Part shown: one piece after another, positions 42,253 to 51,153 of the stretch | Layout of the letters: each line of letters begins with the position of its first letter | How positions within the stretch are numbered: the stretch's first letter is position 1 | Source: Clostridiales bacterium UBA1390 | GTDB lineage: Bacteria > Bacillota > Clostridia > Lachnospirales > Bianqueaceae | Direction: 5' to 3' | Length of the DNA stretch: 64,000 bases | NCBI GenBank assembly: GCA_002305315.1 | Contig: DBQQ01000031.1 | Span: 1-64,000, forward strand | The notes under the pieces: model-generated | The model's database searches: none | Told to the model about the DNA's origin: nothing | What the model saw: only the letters and a program-made list of their open reading frames with translations | Program-made: the position numbers and the translations under genes

Positions 42253-43196
42253 GATGATTCCTCCTCTTTTTTATCCTCTTTTTTGAGCGTTATATTCAGA
42301 GCTCTCTCCCTGTCCTCATATTGGCGTTCTGTCTTTCGATAATTTAATGGGGACTCTCCAGAGATCTTTCGAAACACACGGCCAAAGTGCGTCATCGTGC
42401 CAAAGCCAACCATCTCCGCGATCTGTGCTACCGGATAGCTGGTCTTGTACAGGAGCCTCTGTGCTTCCTTGATTCGAATATTACTCAGGTATTCCACAAA
42501 AGTGAAACCTGTTACTTCCTTAAATGCATGACTTAGATAAAACTTACTGATAAAGAATTCCTGCGCCACACTCTCCAGAGACAGATTCTCTGCATAGTGT
42601 GTGTTGATGTAGTTTAAAATCTCAAAGATCCGCTTATTGGCTTTGCGCAGCGAATCCTCCGCCTTTTTGCGCCATGCGACTCGATTCCGAGCCGCGAAAA
42701 TCAGAATCTGCAGCACATAATTACGCACCTGCAGTTCGTAACCTGTTTCCTTCTGCCGTATTTCCTGATACATGCGGCCTACCAGGTCATCCATATATTC
42801 CTTATCCTCACCCTTGAAAGATAGGATCAGGCTGCCCTCTTGAAACAGTTCAGACAAGAGCTCCTTAAAATGACCGGATCGATCCGGAATCATATGATCG
42901 TAGACATTCATCAGCACGCGGTAATGGAACTTTTCCATAGTTTCCAGCGTACGGTGCAGTTCTCTTTTGTCCACCAAAACCAGGTCTCCTGCCTTGACAT
43001 AATACGTATTATCCTTGATGAAGTAATACCGGCTGCCGCCCAAAAGATAATATACTTCATAGAAGTTATGAAAATGTTGATTGGCCATTGTGTAAGATCC
43101 GCTTCGCTGTGCAAACGCGATCATGGTACCGTCCGGATCTGAATAGGAACAATTGTTTTCGTAATCGGTTTCCAATACCTGTTCTTTTTCCACCAT
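42249..43196 (-). CDS. AraC-family transcriptional regulator with cupin sensor
   Basis: A 315-residue protein. Residues 25-110 look like an AraC-type cupin (NQHFHNFYEVYYLLGG, YYVKAGDLVLVDKRELHR), and the last 100 form two helix-turn-helix motifs ending in the AraC signature VGFGTMTHFGRVFRKISGESP. It probably senses a sugar or small metabolite. It is cotranscribed with the M42 peptidase and faces toward the sugar-epimerase operon, which is a plausible but unproven target. Confidence 0.9.
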   Translation of the reverse strand: MVEKEQVLETDYENNCSYSDPDGTMIAFAQRSGSYTMANQHFHNFYEVYYLLGGSRYYFIKDNTYYVKAGDLVLVDKRELHRTLETMEKFHYRVLMNVYDHMIPDRSGHFKELLSELFQEGSLILSFKGEDKEYMDDLVGRMYQEIRQKETGYELQVRNYVLQILIFAARNRVAWRKKAEDSLRKANKRIFEILNYINTHYAENLSLESVAQEFFISKFYLSHAFKEVTGFTFVEYLSNIRIKEAQRLLYKTSYPVAQIAEMVGFGTMTHFGRVFRKISGESPLNYRKTERQYEDRERALNITLKKEDKKEEESS

Positions 43197-43206
43197 AGTC
43201 TCCTCT

Positions 43207-43242
43207 GAAAAAAAGACCGGCTGCCTGTAAAGACAGCCGGTA
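43207..43242 (-). terminator. Terminator downstream of the M18 peptidase gene
   Basis: On the minus strand ACCGGCTG pairs with CAGCCGGT and TCTTTTTTT follows. It lies 140 bp from the peptidase stop and close to the araC start. Confidence 0.75.
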
Positions 43243-43248
43243 AAATGG

Positions 43249-43310
43249 TTTAATAAGAAACGGGGATTCTTATTAAAACGAGGTGAGCAATTCTATCGCA
43301 TTGCGATAGA
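43249..43310. repeat. Two further small inverted repeats
   Basis: TTTAATAAGAA / TTCTTATTAAA (about 43249-43276) and the near-contiguous palindrome TTCTATCGCA-TTGCGATAGAA (43290-43310) lie between the M18 stop and the terminator. They could be araC operators, since they are just upstream of that gene. Confidence 0.5.
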
Positions 43311-43380
43311 AGACATTTGTAGTATAGCATTGCCATCTCGGTCTGTCAAGCTTTTTGCATTTGTTTTTTTCTCTTTTTTA

Positions 43381-44760
43381 TTATACTCTCGTCAGAAAGA
43401 CCTTATAAGCACGATATGCCTCATATATGTCTGCCTTCGATGCAATCTCGAAAGGAGCGTGCATGCTATGCAGCGGGATTCCCATATCAATCACATCCAT
43501 GGACATCTGTGCGGGAATATAGGCGATCGTTCCGCCGCCGCCCTGGTCTACCTTCCCCAGTTCTCCCATCTGGAATGCGATGCCTTCTTCATCAAACAAT
43601 TTTCGAAGCTGCGCAATGTATTCGGCGGAAGCATCATTGGATCCGCTCTTTCCTCTGGAACCCGTGTACTTGAAGAATGCGGGACCATAGCCAAAGAACG
43701 GCGTATTATTCTTTTCGCTGACAGAGGGGAAGTTGGGATCGAACGCAGCCGACACATCGGAAGACAGCATCTTAGACGCAGCCAATGCCCGGCGCAGCTT
43801 CATTTCTGAATAGGTGCCGCAGCACTCCATCACTTCCGCAATGACATTCTCAAAGAATCGAGAATGCATACCGGTAGCTCCTACGCTTCCGATTTCCTCC
43901 TTATCCGTCAACACGGTGACAACGGTCCGGTCCGTCTTAGGACAATCCATCATTGCCATAAAAGATGTGTAGCCGCATACTCTGTCATCGTGACCATATC
44001 CCATGATCATGCTTCGATCCAGTCCATAGTCTCTGGCCTCTCCGGCAGGAACGATCTCCAGTTCTGAAGAGAGGAAGTCTTCCTCTTCCATACCGTATTT
44101 TTCCGCTAACAGCTTCAAAATATGACGCTTTACCGGATTCTCTCCTTCATCCTCGTCCGGAATGCTGCCGATGCAGACATTCAGATCTTCGCCGCCAAAG
44201 GCCTCTCCCAGCTTCTTGACAGCCTGATCCTTCCCCAGATGCGGCAGAATATCGGAAATACCCAGAACCGGATCCGACGGATCTTCTCCCAAAACGACTT
44301 CCTGCGTGGTTCCATCCTTCTTTACAATGACGCCATGTAATGCCAACGGCAGCGTAACCCACTGGAACTTCTTGATGCCGCCATAATAGTGTGTCTTCAG
44401 CATGGCCAGTCCAGAATCCTCATACAACGGATTCGGCTTTAAATCCAGGCGGGGAGAATCGATATGGGCTCCCAGAATATTGATTCCTTCTTCTATGGGC
44501 TTCTCTCCTACCTGTACCAGCACCAGCATCTTTCCACGATTGACCGCGTATACTTTGTCTCCCGGCTTCAGCGTCTTCTTGCTCGCGATCACCTCGTCGA
44601 GATCCTCATATCCATAGGACTTAGCCTGCTTCACCATGTCCGTAACGCATTCGCGTTCTGTCTTGCAAGCCGACAGGTGGTCCTTATATCCTTCACAAAA
44701 TTCCGTCATCGCTGTCTTTTGCTCCGGTGTATAAGTTTCCCAAAGCGTTTTTTTGCTCAT
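43381..44760 (-). CDS. M18-family aspartyl aminopeptidase
   Basis: A 459-residue protein with the M18 metal and catalytic segments LGAHIDSPRLDLKP (near residue 95), GYGHDDRVCGYTSF, DKEEIGSVGATGM (catalytic Glu pair) and a late MGIPLHSMHAPFE histidine. The family removes N-terminal amino acids, often Asp/Glu, in the cytoplasm. The length is normal. GAGGAGG precedes the ATG. The promoter TTGCGT-17-TATACT lies at 44838-44810. Confidence 0.92.
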   Translation of the reverse strand: MSKKTLWETYTPEQKTAMTEFCEGYKDHLSACKTERECVTDMVKQAKSYGYEDLDEVIASKKTLKPGDKVYAVNRGKMLVLVQVGEKPIEEGINILGAHIDSPRLDLKPNPLYEDSGLAMLKTHYYGGIKKFQWVTLPLALHGVIVKKDGTTQEVVLGEDPSDPVLGISDILPHLGKDQAVKKLGEAFGGEDLNVCIGSIPDEDEGENPVKRHILKLLAEKYGMEEEDFLSSELEIVPAGEARDYGLDRSMIMGYGHDDRVCGYTSFMAMMDCPKTDRTVVTVLTDKEEIGSVGATGMHSRFFENVIAEVMECCGTYSEMKLRRALAASKMLSSDVSAAFDPNFPSVSEKNNTPFFGYGPAFFKYTGSRGKSGSNDASAEYIAQLRKLFDEEGIAFQMGELGKVDQGGGGTIAYIPAQMSMDVIDMGIPLHSMHAPFEIASKADIYEAYRAYKVFLTRV

Positions 44761-44809
44761 GACTTCATACCTCCTCTATGATCCATTGGACAATATCCGT
44801 CCATCCTCT

Positions 44810-44889
44810 AGTATAAGCCCAAATGAAAAATAACGCAATACCGATTTCCATAAACTCATCTTGCGATTTGCAGAACTTGCGTGTATAAT
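44810..44889. promoter_or_regulatory. Divergent promoters of the M18 peptidase and fumarase genes
   Basis: Minus strand: TTGCGT (44838-44833), 17 bp, TATACT (44815-44810). Plus strand: TTGCGA (44861-44866), 17 bp, TATAAT (44884-44889). The two -35 boxes are about 22 bp apart. Confidence 0.75.
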
Positions 44890-44925
44890 GAATCCGAATA
44901 CCATACTTTAGAAAAGAGGGATCTG

Positions 44926-45768
44926 ATGCGAGAGATTGCATGGAATACGATCCGAGATACCGTCGCTCAATTGGCGATTCGCGCCAATACGGTACTGGAT
45001 ACAAAAGTAGAAGAGGCGATACGTCAGGCAAGGACGACAGAGGAATCGCCGGTAGGACTTGCCATTCTTGACCAGCTTCTGGAAAACAGCCAGATTGCCC
45101 GGGAGACGGCCACTCCCATCTGTCAGGACACGGGGCTTGCTGTCGTTTTCGTGACCATTGGACAGGAAGTTCATATCACAGGAGGAAGCCTGGAGGAGGC
45201 GATTCACGCGGGAGTTGCCAAAGGGTATACCGAGGGTTATCTTCGTAAGTCTGTGGTGCGGGATCCGCTGGATCGGGTGAACACGGGAGATAATACGCCA
45301 GCCATCATCCATTATAAAATCGTACCCGGCGATACGTTCCTCATCACCGTTGCTCCCAAAGGAATCGGCAGTGAAAACATGAGTCGTATTTTTATGCTCA
45401 AACCCTCTCAAGGCCTTGCTGGAATTCGTCAGGCTGTTTTAGATACGGTTCTTTCTGCCGGCAGTAATGCCTGTCCGCCTCTTGTCATCGGCGTGGGCGT
45501 CGGAGGCAATTTTGAAAAATGCGCGCAATTAGCAAAAGAAGCTTTATTGCGGCCTATTGGTCAGTATTCTCAGGACCCAGCCTGGGCACAGATCGAAAAA
45601 GATCTGCTTTTTGCTGTCAACGATCTGGGAATCGGGCCACAGGGCTTTGGCGGACGTACCACGGCACTCTGGCTGGCTGTGGAAACCTATCCTACCCATA
45701 TCGGCGGTATGCCGGTGGCCGTGAATATCAATTGCCACGTGGCTCGGCACGAATCCGCGTCATTATAA
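44926..45768 (+). CDS. Class I fumarate hydratase, alpha subunit
   Basis: A 280-residue protein of the two-subunit, oxygen-sensitive [4Fe-4S] fumarase/tartrate dehydratase family. Cluster cysteines are likely in PICQDTGLAV (near residue 64) and in the NACPPLVIGVGVGGNFEKC segment. With the beta subunit it interconverts fumarate and malate. L-tartrate dehydratase is the alternative reading; fumarase is the more common function in clostridia. ATG at 44926 follows AAAAGAGGGA. The beta gene follows after 12 bp. Confidence 0.9.
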   Translation: MREIAWNTIRDTVAQLAIRANTVLDTKVEEAIRQARTTEESPVGLAILDQLLENSQIARETATPICQDTGLAVVFVTIGQEVHITGGSLEEAIHAGVAKGYTEGYLRKSVVRDPLDRVNTGDNTPAIIHYKIVPGDTFLITVAPKGIGSENMSRIFMLKPSQGLAGIRQAVLDTVLSAGSNACPPLVIGVGVGGNFEKCAQLAKEALLRPIGQYSQDPAWAQIEKDLLFAVNDLGIGPQGFGGRTTALWLAVETYPTHIGGMPVAVNINCHVARHESASL

Positions 45769-45780
45769 GGAGGCCATCCC

Positions 45781-46332
45781 ATGAAACATATTACCACACC
45801 CTTTACCGAGTCGATCGTACGAGATCTCACATCCGGTGATACGGTCCTGATCAGCGGGACGATCTATACCGCGCGGGACGCTGCGCATAAGCGTCTGTGC
45901 GAAGCCATTGCAGAAGGCCAGCCTCTTCCCTTTGATCTCCAGGATGCCGTGATCTATTATGTGGGTCCTACCCCTCCTAAGCCGGGACAGGTTATCGGCG
46001 CCGCCGGTCCTACCACCAGCGGCCGGATGGACGCCTATGCTCCCACACTCATGGAACATGGCCTGCGGGGCATGATCGGAAAAGGGGAACGTTCCCAGAC
46101 CGTCATCGACAGTATAAAAGGTCATACTGCCGTATATCTGGCTGCTACCGGCGGTGCGGGCGCACTTCTTTCTCACTGCATCCTGGAAAGTGAAACCATT
46201 GCCTATGAGGATCTGGGTACCGAAGCCATCCGTAAGCTCACTGTCAAGGACTTTCCTGCCACTGTCGTCATCGATTGCCAGGGAAATGATCTGTATCAGA
46301 CAGCGCCTGCCGCATATCGCCGGAACGCATAG
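45781..46332 (+). CDS. Class I fumarate hydratase, beta subunit
   Basis: A 183-residue protein corresponding to the swivelling C-terminal domain of class I fumarases: SGTIYTARDAAHKRL, VIYYVGPTPP, GAAGPTTSGRMD and GGAGALLS are family hallmarks. AGGAGG precedes the ATG. It forms a two-gene operon with the alpha subunit; a terminator hairpin lies at 46417-46449. Confidence 0.93.
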   Translation: MKHITTPFTESIVRDLTSGDTVLISGTIYTARDAAHKRLCEAIAEGQPLPFDLQDAVIYYVGPTPPKPGQVIGAAGPTTSGRMDAYAPTLMEHGLRGMIGKGERSQTVIDSIKGHTAVYLAATGGAGALLSHCILESETIAYEDLGTEAIRKLTVKDFPATVVIDCQGNDLYQTAPAAYRRNA

Positions 46333-46416
46333 TGTTCTCTACATGAATAGAATGCCCTGTTGCAAAACGCCTACGATGTCTCACCATTTGCACAGGCTGA
46401 AAGAGTACGACCTCCT

Positions 46417-46449
46417 AAGGAGTTCCGTAGATACACGGACTCCTTTTTC
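46417..46449 (+). terminator. Terminator of the fumarase operon
   Basis: AAGGAGTTCCGT pairs with ACGGACTCCTT (one bulged base), followed by TTTTCT. Confidence 0.75.
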
Positions 46450-46510
46450 TATTTCCAGGACGCTTAATCAGAGTATTACGATTTCACCACCCATGGCATG
46501 GAGCCTGGTA

Positions 46511-46570
46511 CATTTTCTCATTGGTCTGGCTTCAGAAATATTACATCGCTCAAGAAGCAATGAGAAATCC
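46511..46570. repeat. Stem-loop repeat element, copy A
   Basis: TTTCTCATTG and CAATGAGAAA form 10-bp arms around a loop of about 34 nt containing TCTGGCTTCAGAAATATTAC. The reverse complement of 56303-56364 has the same plan and clear loop similarity, so both belong to one repeat family. Confidence 0.7.
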
Positions 46571-46655
46571 GGGGGTGCAATAATAAATCAAGACTGGACA
46601 CGATGAAATAATCTATATATCATGAAACAGCATTCCATGGACAGGAGGTTTACCA

Positions 46656-46745
46656 ATGAAGTATACTACGGAACAGCGCTTGGACATCGCCAAGCACGTA
46701 TAGAATAGAAAACTCACGATTGAGAAAGCTGCGCCAAATCTGTCC
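46656..46745 (+). pseudogene. IS3-type transposase OrfA N-terminal remnant
   Basis: After AGGAGG an ATG opens MKYTTEQRLDIAKHV, then TAG, then in the same frame NRKLTIEKAAPNLSI. This looks like the helix-turn-helix start of an IS3/IS150-type OrfA protein. The rest of the element is missing. Confidence 0.6.
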
Positions 46746-47009
46746 ATACATCTTTGCTTCCTATCTCCCTACAGATTTCTTCCAGACCAAAATATGTTTT
46801 ATGGTTTCTTTTGACAATGCTCCGCTTTGTTCCAGATCCTGTTTTTTCAAAAAGAAGCCATGGCTTCATCCATTTTACAACAGCCCCGTTTTCACTATGA
46901 TGCCCCTTCCTTATCGTGTAATTCCGAAACCTATGAAATACCCCATTGGCCAGGGTTCCTCATACGCTATAAAGTCATTAAATTGTAATAATACTTAATG
47001 ATTCTGTTA
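46746..47009. other. Intergenic stretch without recognised genes
   Basis: AT-rich sequence after the IS3 fragment. A 92-codon open frame (46720-46998) overlaps the fragment and has no ribosome site or family signature, so it is not called as a gene. Confidence 0.5.
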
Positions 47010-47038
47010 TTGTATTTTAGGCAGTTTCCGAATATACT
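47010..47038 (+). promoter_or_regulatory. Candidate promoter of the lipoprotein array
   Basis: TTGTAT (47010-47015), a 17-bp spacer and TATACT (47033-47038) lie about 160 bp before the first lipoprotein start. No terminator lies between the five genes, so one transcript could cover all of them. Confidence 0.5.
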
Positions 47039-47198
47039 GAAGCTAGAAGGAAACTCATCCAGGCATATGATTGTGGAGAGTTAAAAAATTTACCTTTATC
47101 TTCTACAATCGCCGTACATTTTCCTAGGTTTCCTTGAACCCGTCTTTCCGCGGATATTTACCGCATTTTGTACTCTCAGATTGATGGAGGTGTTGATC

Positions 47199-48119
47199 AT
47201 GAGAAAAAGTTTATCTTTTATCCTTTCGATTCTTCTCGTCCTGACCCTTTGCCTGAGTGGATGTAATCCCTCTGAACCAGAGGAACCCAGCGCCTCTCTC
47301 GAGGAAAGCTCTGTGCCAGAAAAGTCTTCTCAGCCGGAAGAGAGTTCCGTTCCTGAGGAATCTTCACAGCCTGAAGAGAGTTCTGTGCTTGAAGAGTCCT
47401 CTCTGCCGGAAGAAAGTTCCGTGCCTGATGAGTCCTCTCAACCGGAACAGAATTCTGTTCCTGAAGAGTCTTCTCTGCCGGAGGAGAGTTCCGTGCCGGA
47501 AGATCCTTCCCTCTCCGTAGAACGTCCCGCCTCTCCTTCTGCTGGCGATACAGAAGAGATGCTTGCCGCTTTCCGTGATATTGTTGCCTCTCTTGAAGAA
47601 GAACATGGCAAGACAACCGGTAAGGCAGATGGTCTCTGCTTCGTCAAGCTCATCGATCTGGATCGTGATGGCGTGGATGAACTCTTCTGTGCTTGGGAGG
47701 TAGACCAATACTGTTCCTATATGACCGAAATCTACCAATGGATTGATAATGAGGTTGTTTTACTTCATCAGGAGCCCAGTTATAATATTGGTACCAGTAT
47801 CCAGCCTTGTGTATGTTTCTACATCGGAGAAGATACGGTTTACATTCCATATGGCAGCGAGAATTATTATGAGTATAAATCTTTAATCAATCATAAGATT
47901 GAAACTGCTTTTACAACGTATTATTCTCAGGGTTATCCACTTTCCCCTGATGCTGGCCCCCACGAAATCAATGGAACCCCTTATCTTACCTATGATGAAT
48001 ATGCGCAAGCCATAGATGATTTAATTGGGGACATGGAAAGAGTTTATTATGAATTTATCGATATTGATAACGAACTCTTTCCTGAAGAGCATCCTCCTGT
48101 CATCATTGAAGTATTCTGA
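47199..48119 (+). CDS. Stalked lipoprotein 1 of a five-gene tandem array
   Basis: A protein of about 306 residues: signal peptide with lipobox LCLSGC (Cys near 20), a linker NPSEPEEPSAS, a low-complexity stalk of about 11 hexapeptide units (SSVPEE/SSQPEE type, residues 33-105), a short PSLSVERPASPSAGDTEE joint and a globular C-terminal domain of about 180 residues with the Asp-rich loop KLIDLDRDGVDELFCAWEV. The stalk is acidic, extended and probably spans the cell wall. The C-terminal domain resembles the third ectodomain repeat of the BlaR1-like protein at 14970-17972. GGAGG precedes the ATG. Function unknown. Confidence 0.85.
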   Translation: MRKSLSFILSILLVLTLCLSGCNPSEPEEPSASLEESSVPEKSSQPEESSVPEESSQPEESSVLEESSLPEESSVPDESSQPEQNSVPEESSLPEESSVPEDPSLSVERPASPSAGDTEEMLAAFRDIVASLEEEHGKTTGKADGLCFVKLIDLDRDGVDELFCAWEVDQYCSYMTEIYQWIDNEVVLLHQEPSYNIGTSIQPCVCFYIGEDTVYIPYGSENYYEYKSLINHKIETAFTTYYSQGYPLSPDAGPHEINGTPYLTYDEYAQAIDDLIGDMERVYYEFIDIDNELFPEEHPPVIIEVF

Positions 48120-48145
48120 CAGAAATCACCAAGGAGGTGCTGATC

Positions 48146-49006
48146 ATGAGAAAAAGTTTTTCTCTTATCCTTTCGATTCTGCTCGTCCTGACCCTTTGCC
48201 TGGGTGGATGTAATCCCTCTGAACCAGAGGAACCCAGTGCCTCTCTCGAAGAAAGCTCTATACCTGAAGAGAGTTCTGTGCTTGAAGAGTCTTCTCTGCC
48301 GGAGGAAAGTTCCGTTCCGGAGGAATCTTCTCTGCCGGAGGAAAGCTCTGTTCCTGAGGAATCTTCGCAACCTGAAGAGAGTTCTGCGTCGGAAGAGTCC
48401 TCTCTGCCGGAGGAGAGTTCCATGCCTGAAGATCCTTCCCTCTCCGTAGAGCGTCCCGCTTCTCCTTCTGCTGGCGATACAGAAGAGATGCTGGCCGCTT
48501 TCCGCGATGTTGTTGCCTCTCTTGAAGAAGAACATGGCAAGACAACCGGGAAGGCAGATGGTCTCTGCTTTGTCAAGCTCATCGATCTGGATCGTGATGG
48601 CGTGGATGAACTCTTCTGTGCTTGGGCTGTTATTCCCTCTATTCAATATCAAAATGTTATTTACCAATGGCAAGATGGTCAGCCTGTTCTTCTCCTTGAA
48701 CGAACAGGATTTAACCAGGGAACCGGTATACAGCCTAAAATCGTCTTCTATGTAGGAGACGACACCACGTATCTAAAATACGGTTCTGAAATGCAAGACG
48801 AATATCTTGCATTAATCGATCATGAAATAACGACCGTTGCAACAACTTCTTACACATTTGGAGCAGAATCCCAACTTTTTAACGGTACTGCTTATTCTGA
48901 TGAAGAATTCCGCGAAAAACTAGATACTTTCTTGAATGACACAGAGTGTATTACTTATGAATTTGATCCTTCGTCTCCAGCCTATGTTATGGTAGAGACT
49001 TTCTAG
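48146..49006 (+). CDS. Stalked lipoprotein 2
   Basis: A protein of about 286 residues with the same plan as its neighbours: nearly identical signal peptide (lipobox LCLGGC), the shortest stalk of the array (about 10 hexapeptide units) and the KLIDLDRDGVDELFCAW domain. After that loop the sequence diverges strongly from copies 1, 3 and 4 (VIPSIQYQNVIYQWQDG, then GFNQGTGIQPKIVFYVG). The preceding intergenic segment with AAGGAGGTGCTGATC is shared with other copies at the DNA level. The divergent C-terminal half suggests a different binding specificity. Confidence 0.85.
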   Translation: MRKSFSLILSILLVLTLCLGGCNPSEPEEPSASLEESSIPEESSVLEESSLPEESSVPEESSLPEESSVPEESSQPEESSASEESSLPEESSMPEDPSLSVERPASPSAGDTEEMLAAFRDVVASLEEEHGKTTGKADGLCFVKLIDLDRDGVDELFCAWAVIPSIQYQNVIYQWQDGQPVLLLERTGFNQGTGIQPKIVFYVGDDTTYLKYGSEMQDEYLALIDHEITTVATTSYTFGAESQLFNGTAYSDEEFREKLDTFLNDTECITYEFDPSSPAYVMVETF

Positions 49007-49025
49007 AAAGCAGGAGGTGTTGATC

Positions 49026-50054
49026 ATGAGAAAAAGTTTGTCTCTTATCCTTTCGATTCTGCTCGTCCTGACCCTTTGCCTGGGTGGATGTAATCCCTCT
49101 GAACCAGAGGAACCCAGTGCCTCTCTCGGGGAAAGCTCTATTCCTGAAGAGAGTTCTGTGCCGGAAGAATCTTCTCAGCCAGAAGAAAGTTCCGTTCCCG
49201 AAGAGTCTTCGCAACCGGAGGAGAGTTCTGTTCCTGAGGAATCTTCTCTGCTGGAGGAAAGCTCTATTCCAGAAGAGTCCTCTCAACCGGAAGAAAGTTC
49301 TGTTCCTGAGGATTCTTCGCAACCGGAAGAAAGTTCCGTTCCTGAAGATTCCTCTCAACCGGAAGAGTCTTCCGTTCCTGAGGATTCTTCTCTGCCGGAG
49401 GAAAGCTCTATTCCAGAAGAATCCTCTCAGCCGGAGGAGAGTTCCGTGCCTGAAGATCCTTCCCGCTCCGTAGAGCGTCCCGCTTCTCCTTCTGCTGGCG
49501 ACACAGAAGAGATGCTTGCCGCTTTCCGCGATATTGTTGCCTCTCTTGAAGAAGAACATGGCAAGACAACCGGGAAGGCAGATGGTCTCTGCTTTGTCAA
49601 ACTCATCGATCTGGATCGTGATGGTGTGGATGAACTCTTCTGTGCTTGGGAGGTTGCCCAGTACAACTTCTATATGACCGAAATCTACCAATGGATTGAT
49701 AACGAGGCTGTTTTACTCCACCAGGAAACCAGTTTTAATCAGGGTACCAGTGTTCAGCCTACTGTTCGCTTCTACATCGGGGATGATACGGTTTATATTC
49801 CATATGGTCATGAAAACTATTATGAGTATAGAGCTTTGATTGATCATAAGGTCGAAACTTCTTTTACAGTGTTTTATTCTTTTGATTCCGACAATGCCCA
49901 TGAGGTTAATGGCATTCCTTGTACTACATATGATGAATTTATGCAAGCCCTCGATGATATATTAGGTGATATGGAAGCGTTGAATTATCACTTCATCGAT
50001 ATTACCTATCCCTATGCTGATGAGTTTCCTCCTGTCTTCATTGAAGTATTCTAA
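49026..50054 (+). CDS. Stalked lipoprotein 3
   Basis: A protein of about 342 residues: signal peptide, a long stalk of about 18 hexapeptide units including SSVPED variants, and the Asp-loop domain. The C-terminal domain (FCAWEVAQYNFYMTEIYQW, then NQGTSVQPTVRFYIGDD) is very close to copy 4, including the last 20 residues, and fairly close to copy 1. The 19-bp gap after copy 2 holds only a ribosome site, so it is in the same operon. Confidence 0.85.
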   Translation: MRKSLSLILSILLVLTLCLGGCNPSEPEEPSASLGESSIPEESSVPEESSQPEESSVPEESSQPEESSVPEESSLLEESSIPEESSQPEESSVPEDSSQPEESSVPEDSSQPEESSVPEDSSLPEESSIPEESSQPEESSVPEDPSRSVERPASPSAGDTEEMLAAFRDIVASLEEEHGKTTGKADGLCFVKLIDLDRDGVDELFCAWEVAQYNFYMTEIYQWIDNEAVLLHQETSFNQGTSVQPTVRFYIGDDTVYIPYGHENYYEYRALIDHKVETSFTVFYSFDSDNAHEVNGIPCTTYDEFMQALDDILGDMEALNYHFIDITYPYADEFPPVFIEVF

Positions 50055-50080
50055 CAGAAATCACCAAGGAGGTGTTGATC

Positions 50081-51127
50081 ATGAGAAAAAGTTTATCTCT
50101 TATCCTTTCAATTCTGCTCGTCCTGACCCTTTGCCTGGGTGGATGTAATCCCTCTGAACCAGAGGAACCCAGTGCCTCTCTCGAGGAAAGCTCTATGTCA
50201 GAAAAGTCTTCTCAGCCGGAAGAAAGTCCCGTGCCGGAAGAGTCCTCTCAACCGGAGGAGAGTTCTGTGCTTGAAGAGTCCTCTCAACCGGAAGAAAGTT
50301 CTGTTCCGGAGGAATCTTCTCTACCAGAGGAGAGTTCCGTTCCTGAAGATTCCTCTCAACCGGAAGAGTCTTCCGTTCCGGAGGAATCTTCTCTGCCGGA
50401 GGAAAGCTCTGTTCCTGAGGAATCTTCTCTGCCGGAGGAAAGCTCTGTTCCTGAGGAATCTTCGCAACCTGAAGAGAGTTCTGCGTCGGAAGAGTCCTCT
50501 CAGCCGGAGGAAAGTTCTGTTCCCGAAGATCCTTCCCTCTCCGTAGAACGTCCCGCCTCTCCTTCTGCTGGCGATACAGAAGAGATGCTTGCCGCTTTCC
50601 GCGATGTCGTTGCCTCTCTTGAAGAAGAACATGGCAAGACAACCGGGAAGGCAGATGGTCTCTGTTTCGTCAAGCTCATCGATCTGGATCGTGATGGTGT
50701 GGATGAACTCTTCTGTGCTTGGGAGGTTGCCCAGTACAACTTCTATATGACCGAAATCTACCAATGGATTGATAACGAGGCTGTTTTGCTTCACCAGGAA
50801 ACCGGTTTTAATTATGGTACCAGTGTTCAGCCTACTGTTCGCTTCTACATCGGGGATGATACCGTTTATATTCCATACGGTCATGCCAACTATTATGAAT
50901 ATAGATCTTTAGTCAATCATAAGATCGAAACTGCTTTTACCTTATATCAACCTTATGATCCGGATCAATTAAATGAGATCAACGGTGTCCCCTATTCTAC
51001 CTTCGATGAATATACACAGGCTCTAGAAAATCTATTAGATGATATGGAAGAAGTAAATTATCACTTCATCGATATCACCTATCCCTATGCTGATGAGTTT
51101 CCTCCTGTCTTCATTGAAGTATTCTGA
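50081..51127 (+). CDS. Stalked lipoprotein 4
   Basis: A protein of about 348 residues with the longest stalk (about 19 hexapeptide units) and a C-terminal domain nearly identical to copy 3 over its first half and its last 20 residues, with a variable patch between (LYQPYDPDQLNEINGVPYS). The mosaic of identical and variable blocks suggests gene conversion between copies 3 and 4. Signal peptide and ribosome site as in the others. Confidence 0.85.
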   Translation: MRKSLSLILSILLVLTLCLGGCNPSEPEEPSASLEESSMSEKSSQPEESPVPEESSQPEESSVLEESSQPEESSVPEESSLPEESSVPEDSSQPEESSVPEESSLPEESSVPEESSLPEESSVPEESSQPEESSASEESSQPEESSVPEDPSLSVERPASPSAGDTEEMLAAFRDVVASLEEEHGKTTGKADGLCFVKLIDLDRDGVDELFCAWEVAQYNFYMTEIYQWIDNEAVLLHQETGFNYGTSVQPTVRFYIGDDTVYIPYGHANYYEYRSLVNHKIETAFTLYQPYDPDQLNEINGVPYSTFDEYTQALENLLDDMEEVNYHFIDITYPYADEFPPVFIEVF

Positions 51128-51153
51128 CAGAAATCACCAAGGAGGTGTTGATC

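Noticed and set aside
46720-46998. Plus-strand 92-codon frame after the IS3 fragment
   Set aside because: No ribosome site, overlaps a transposase remnant in another frame, and has no recognisable motif.
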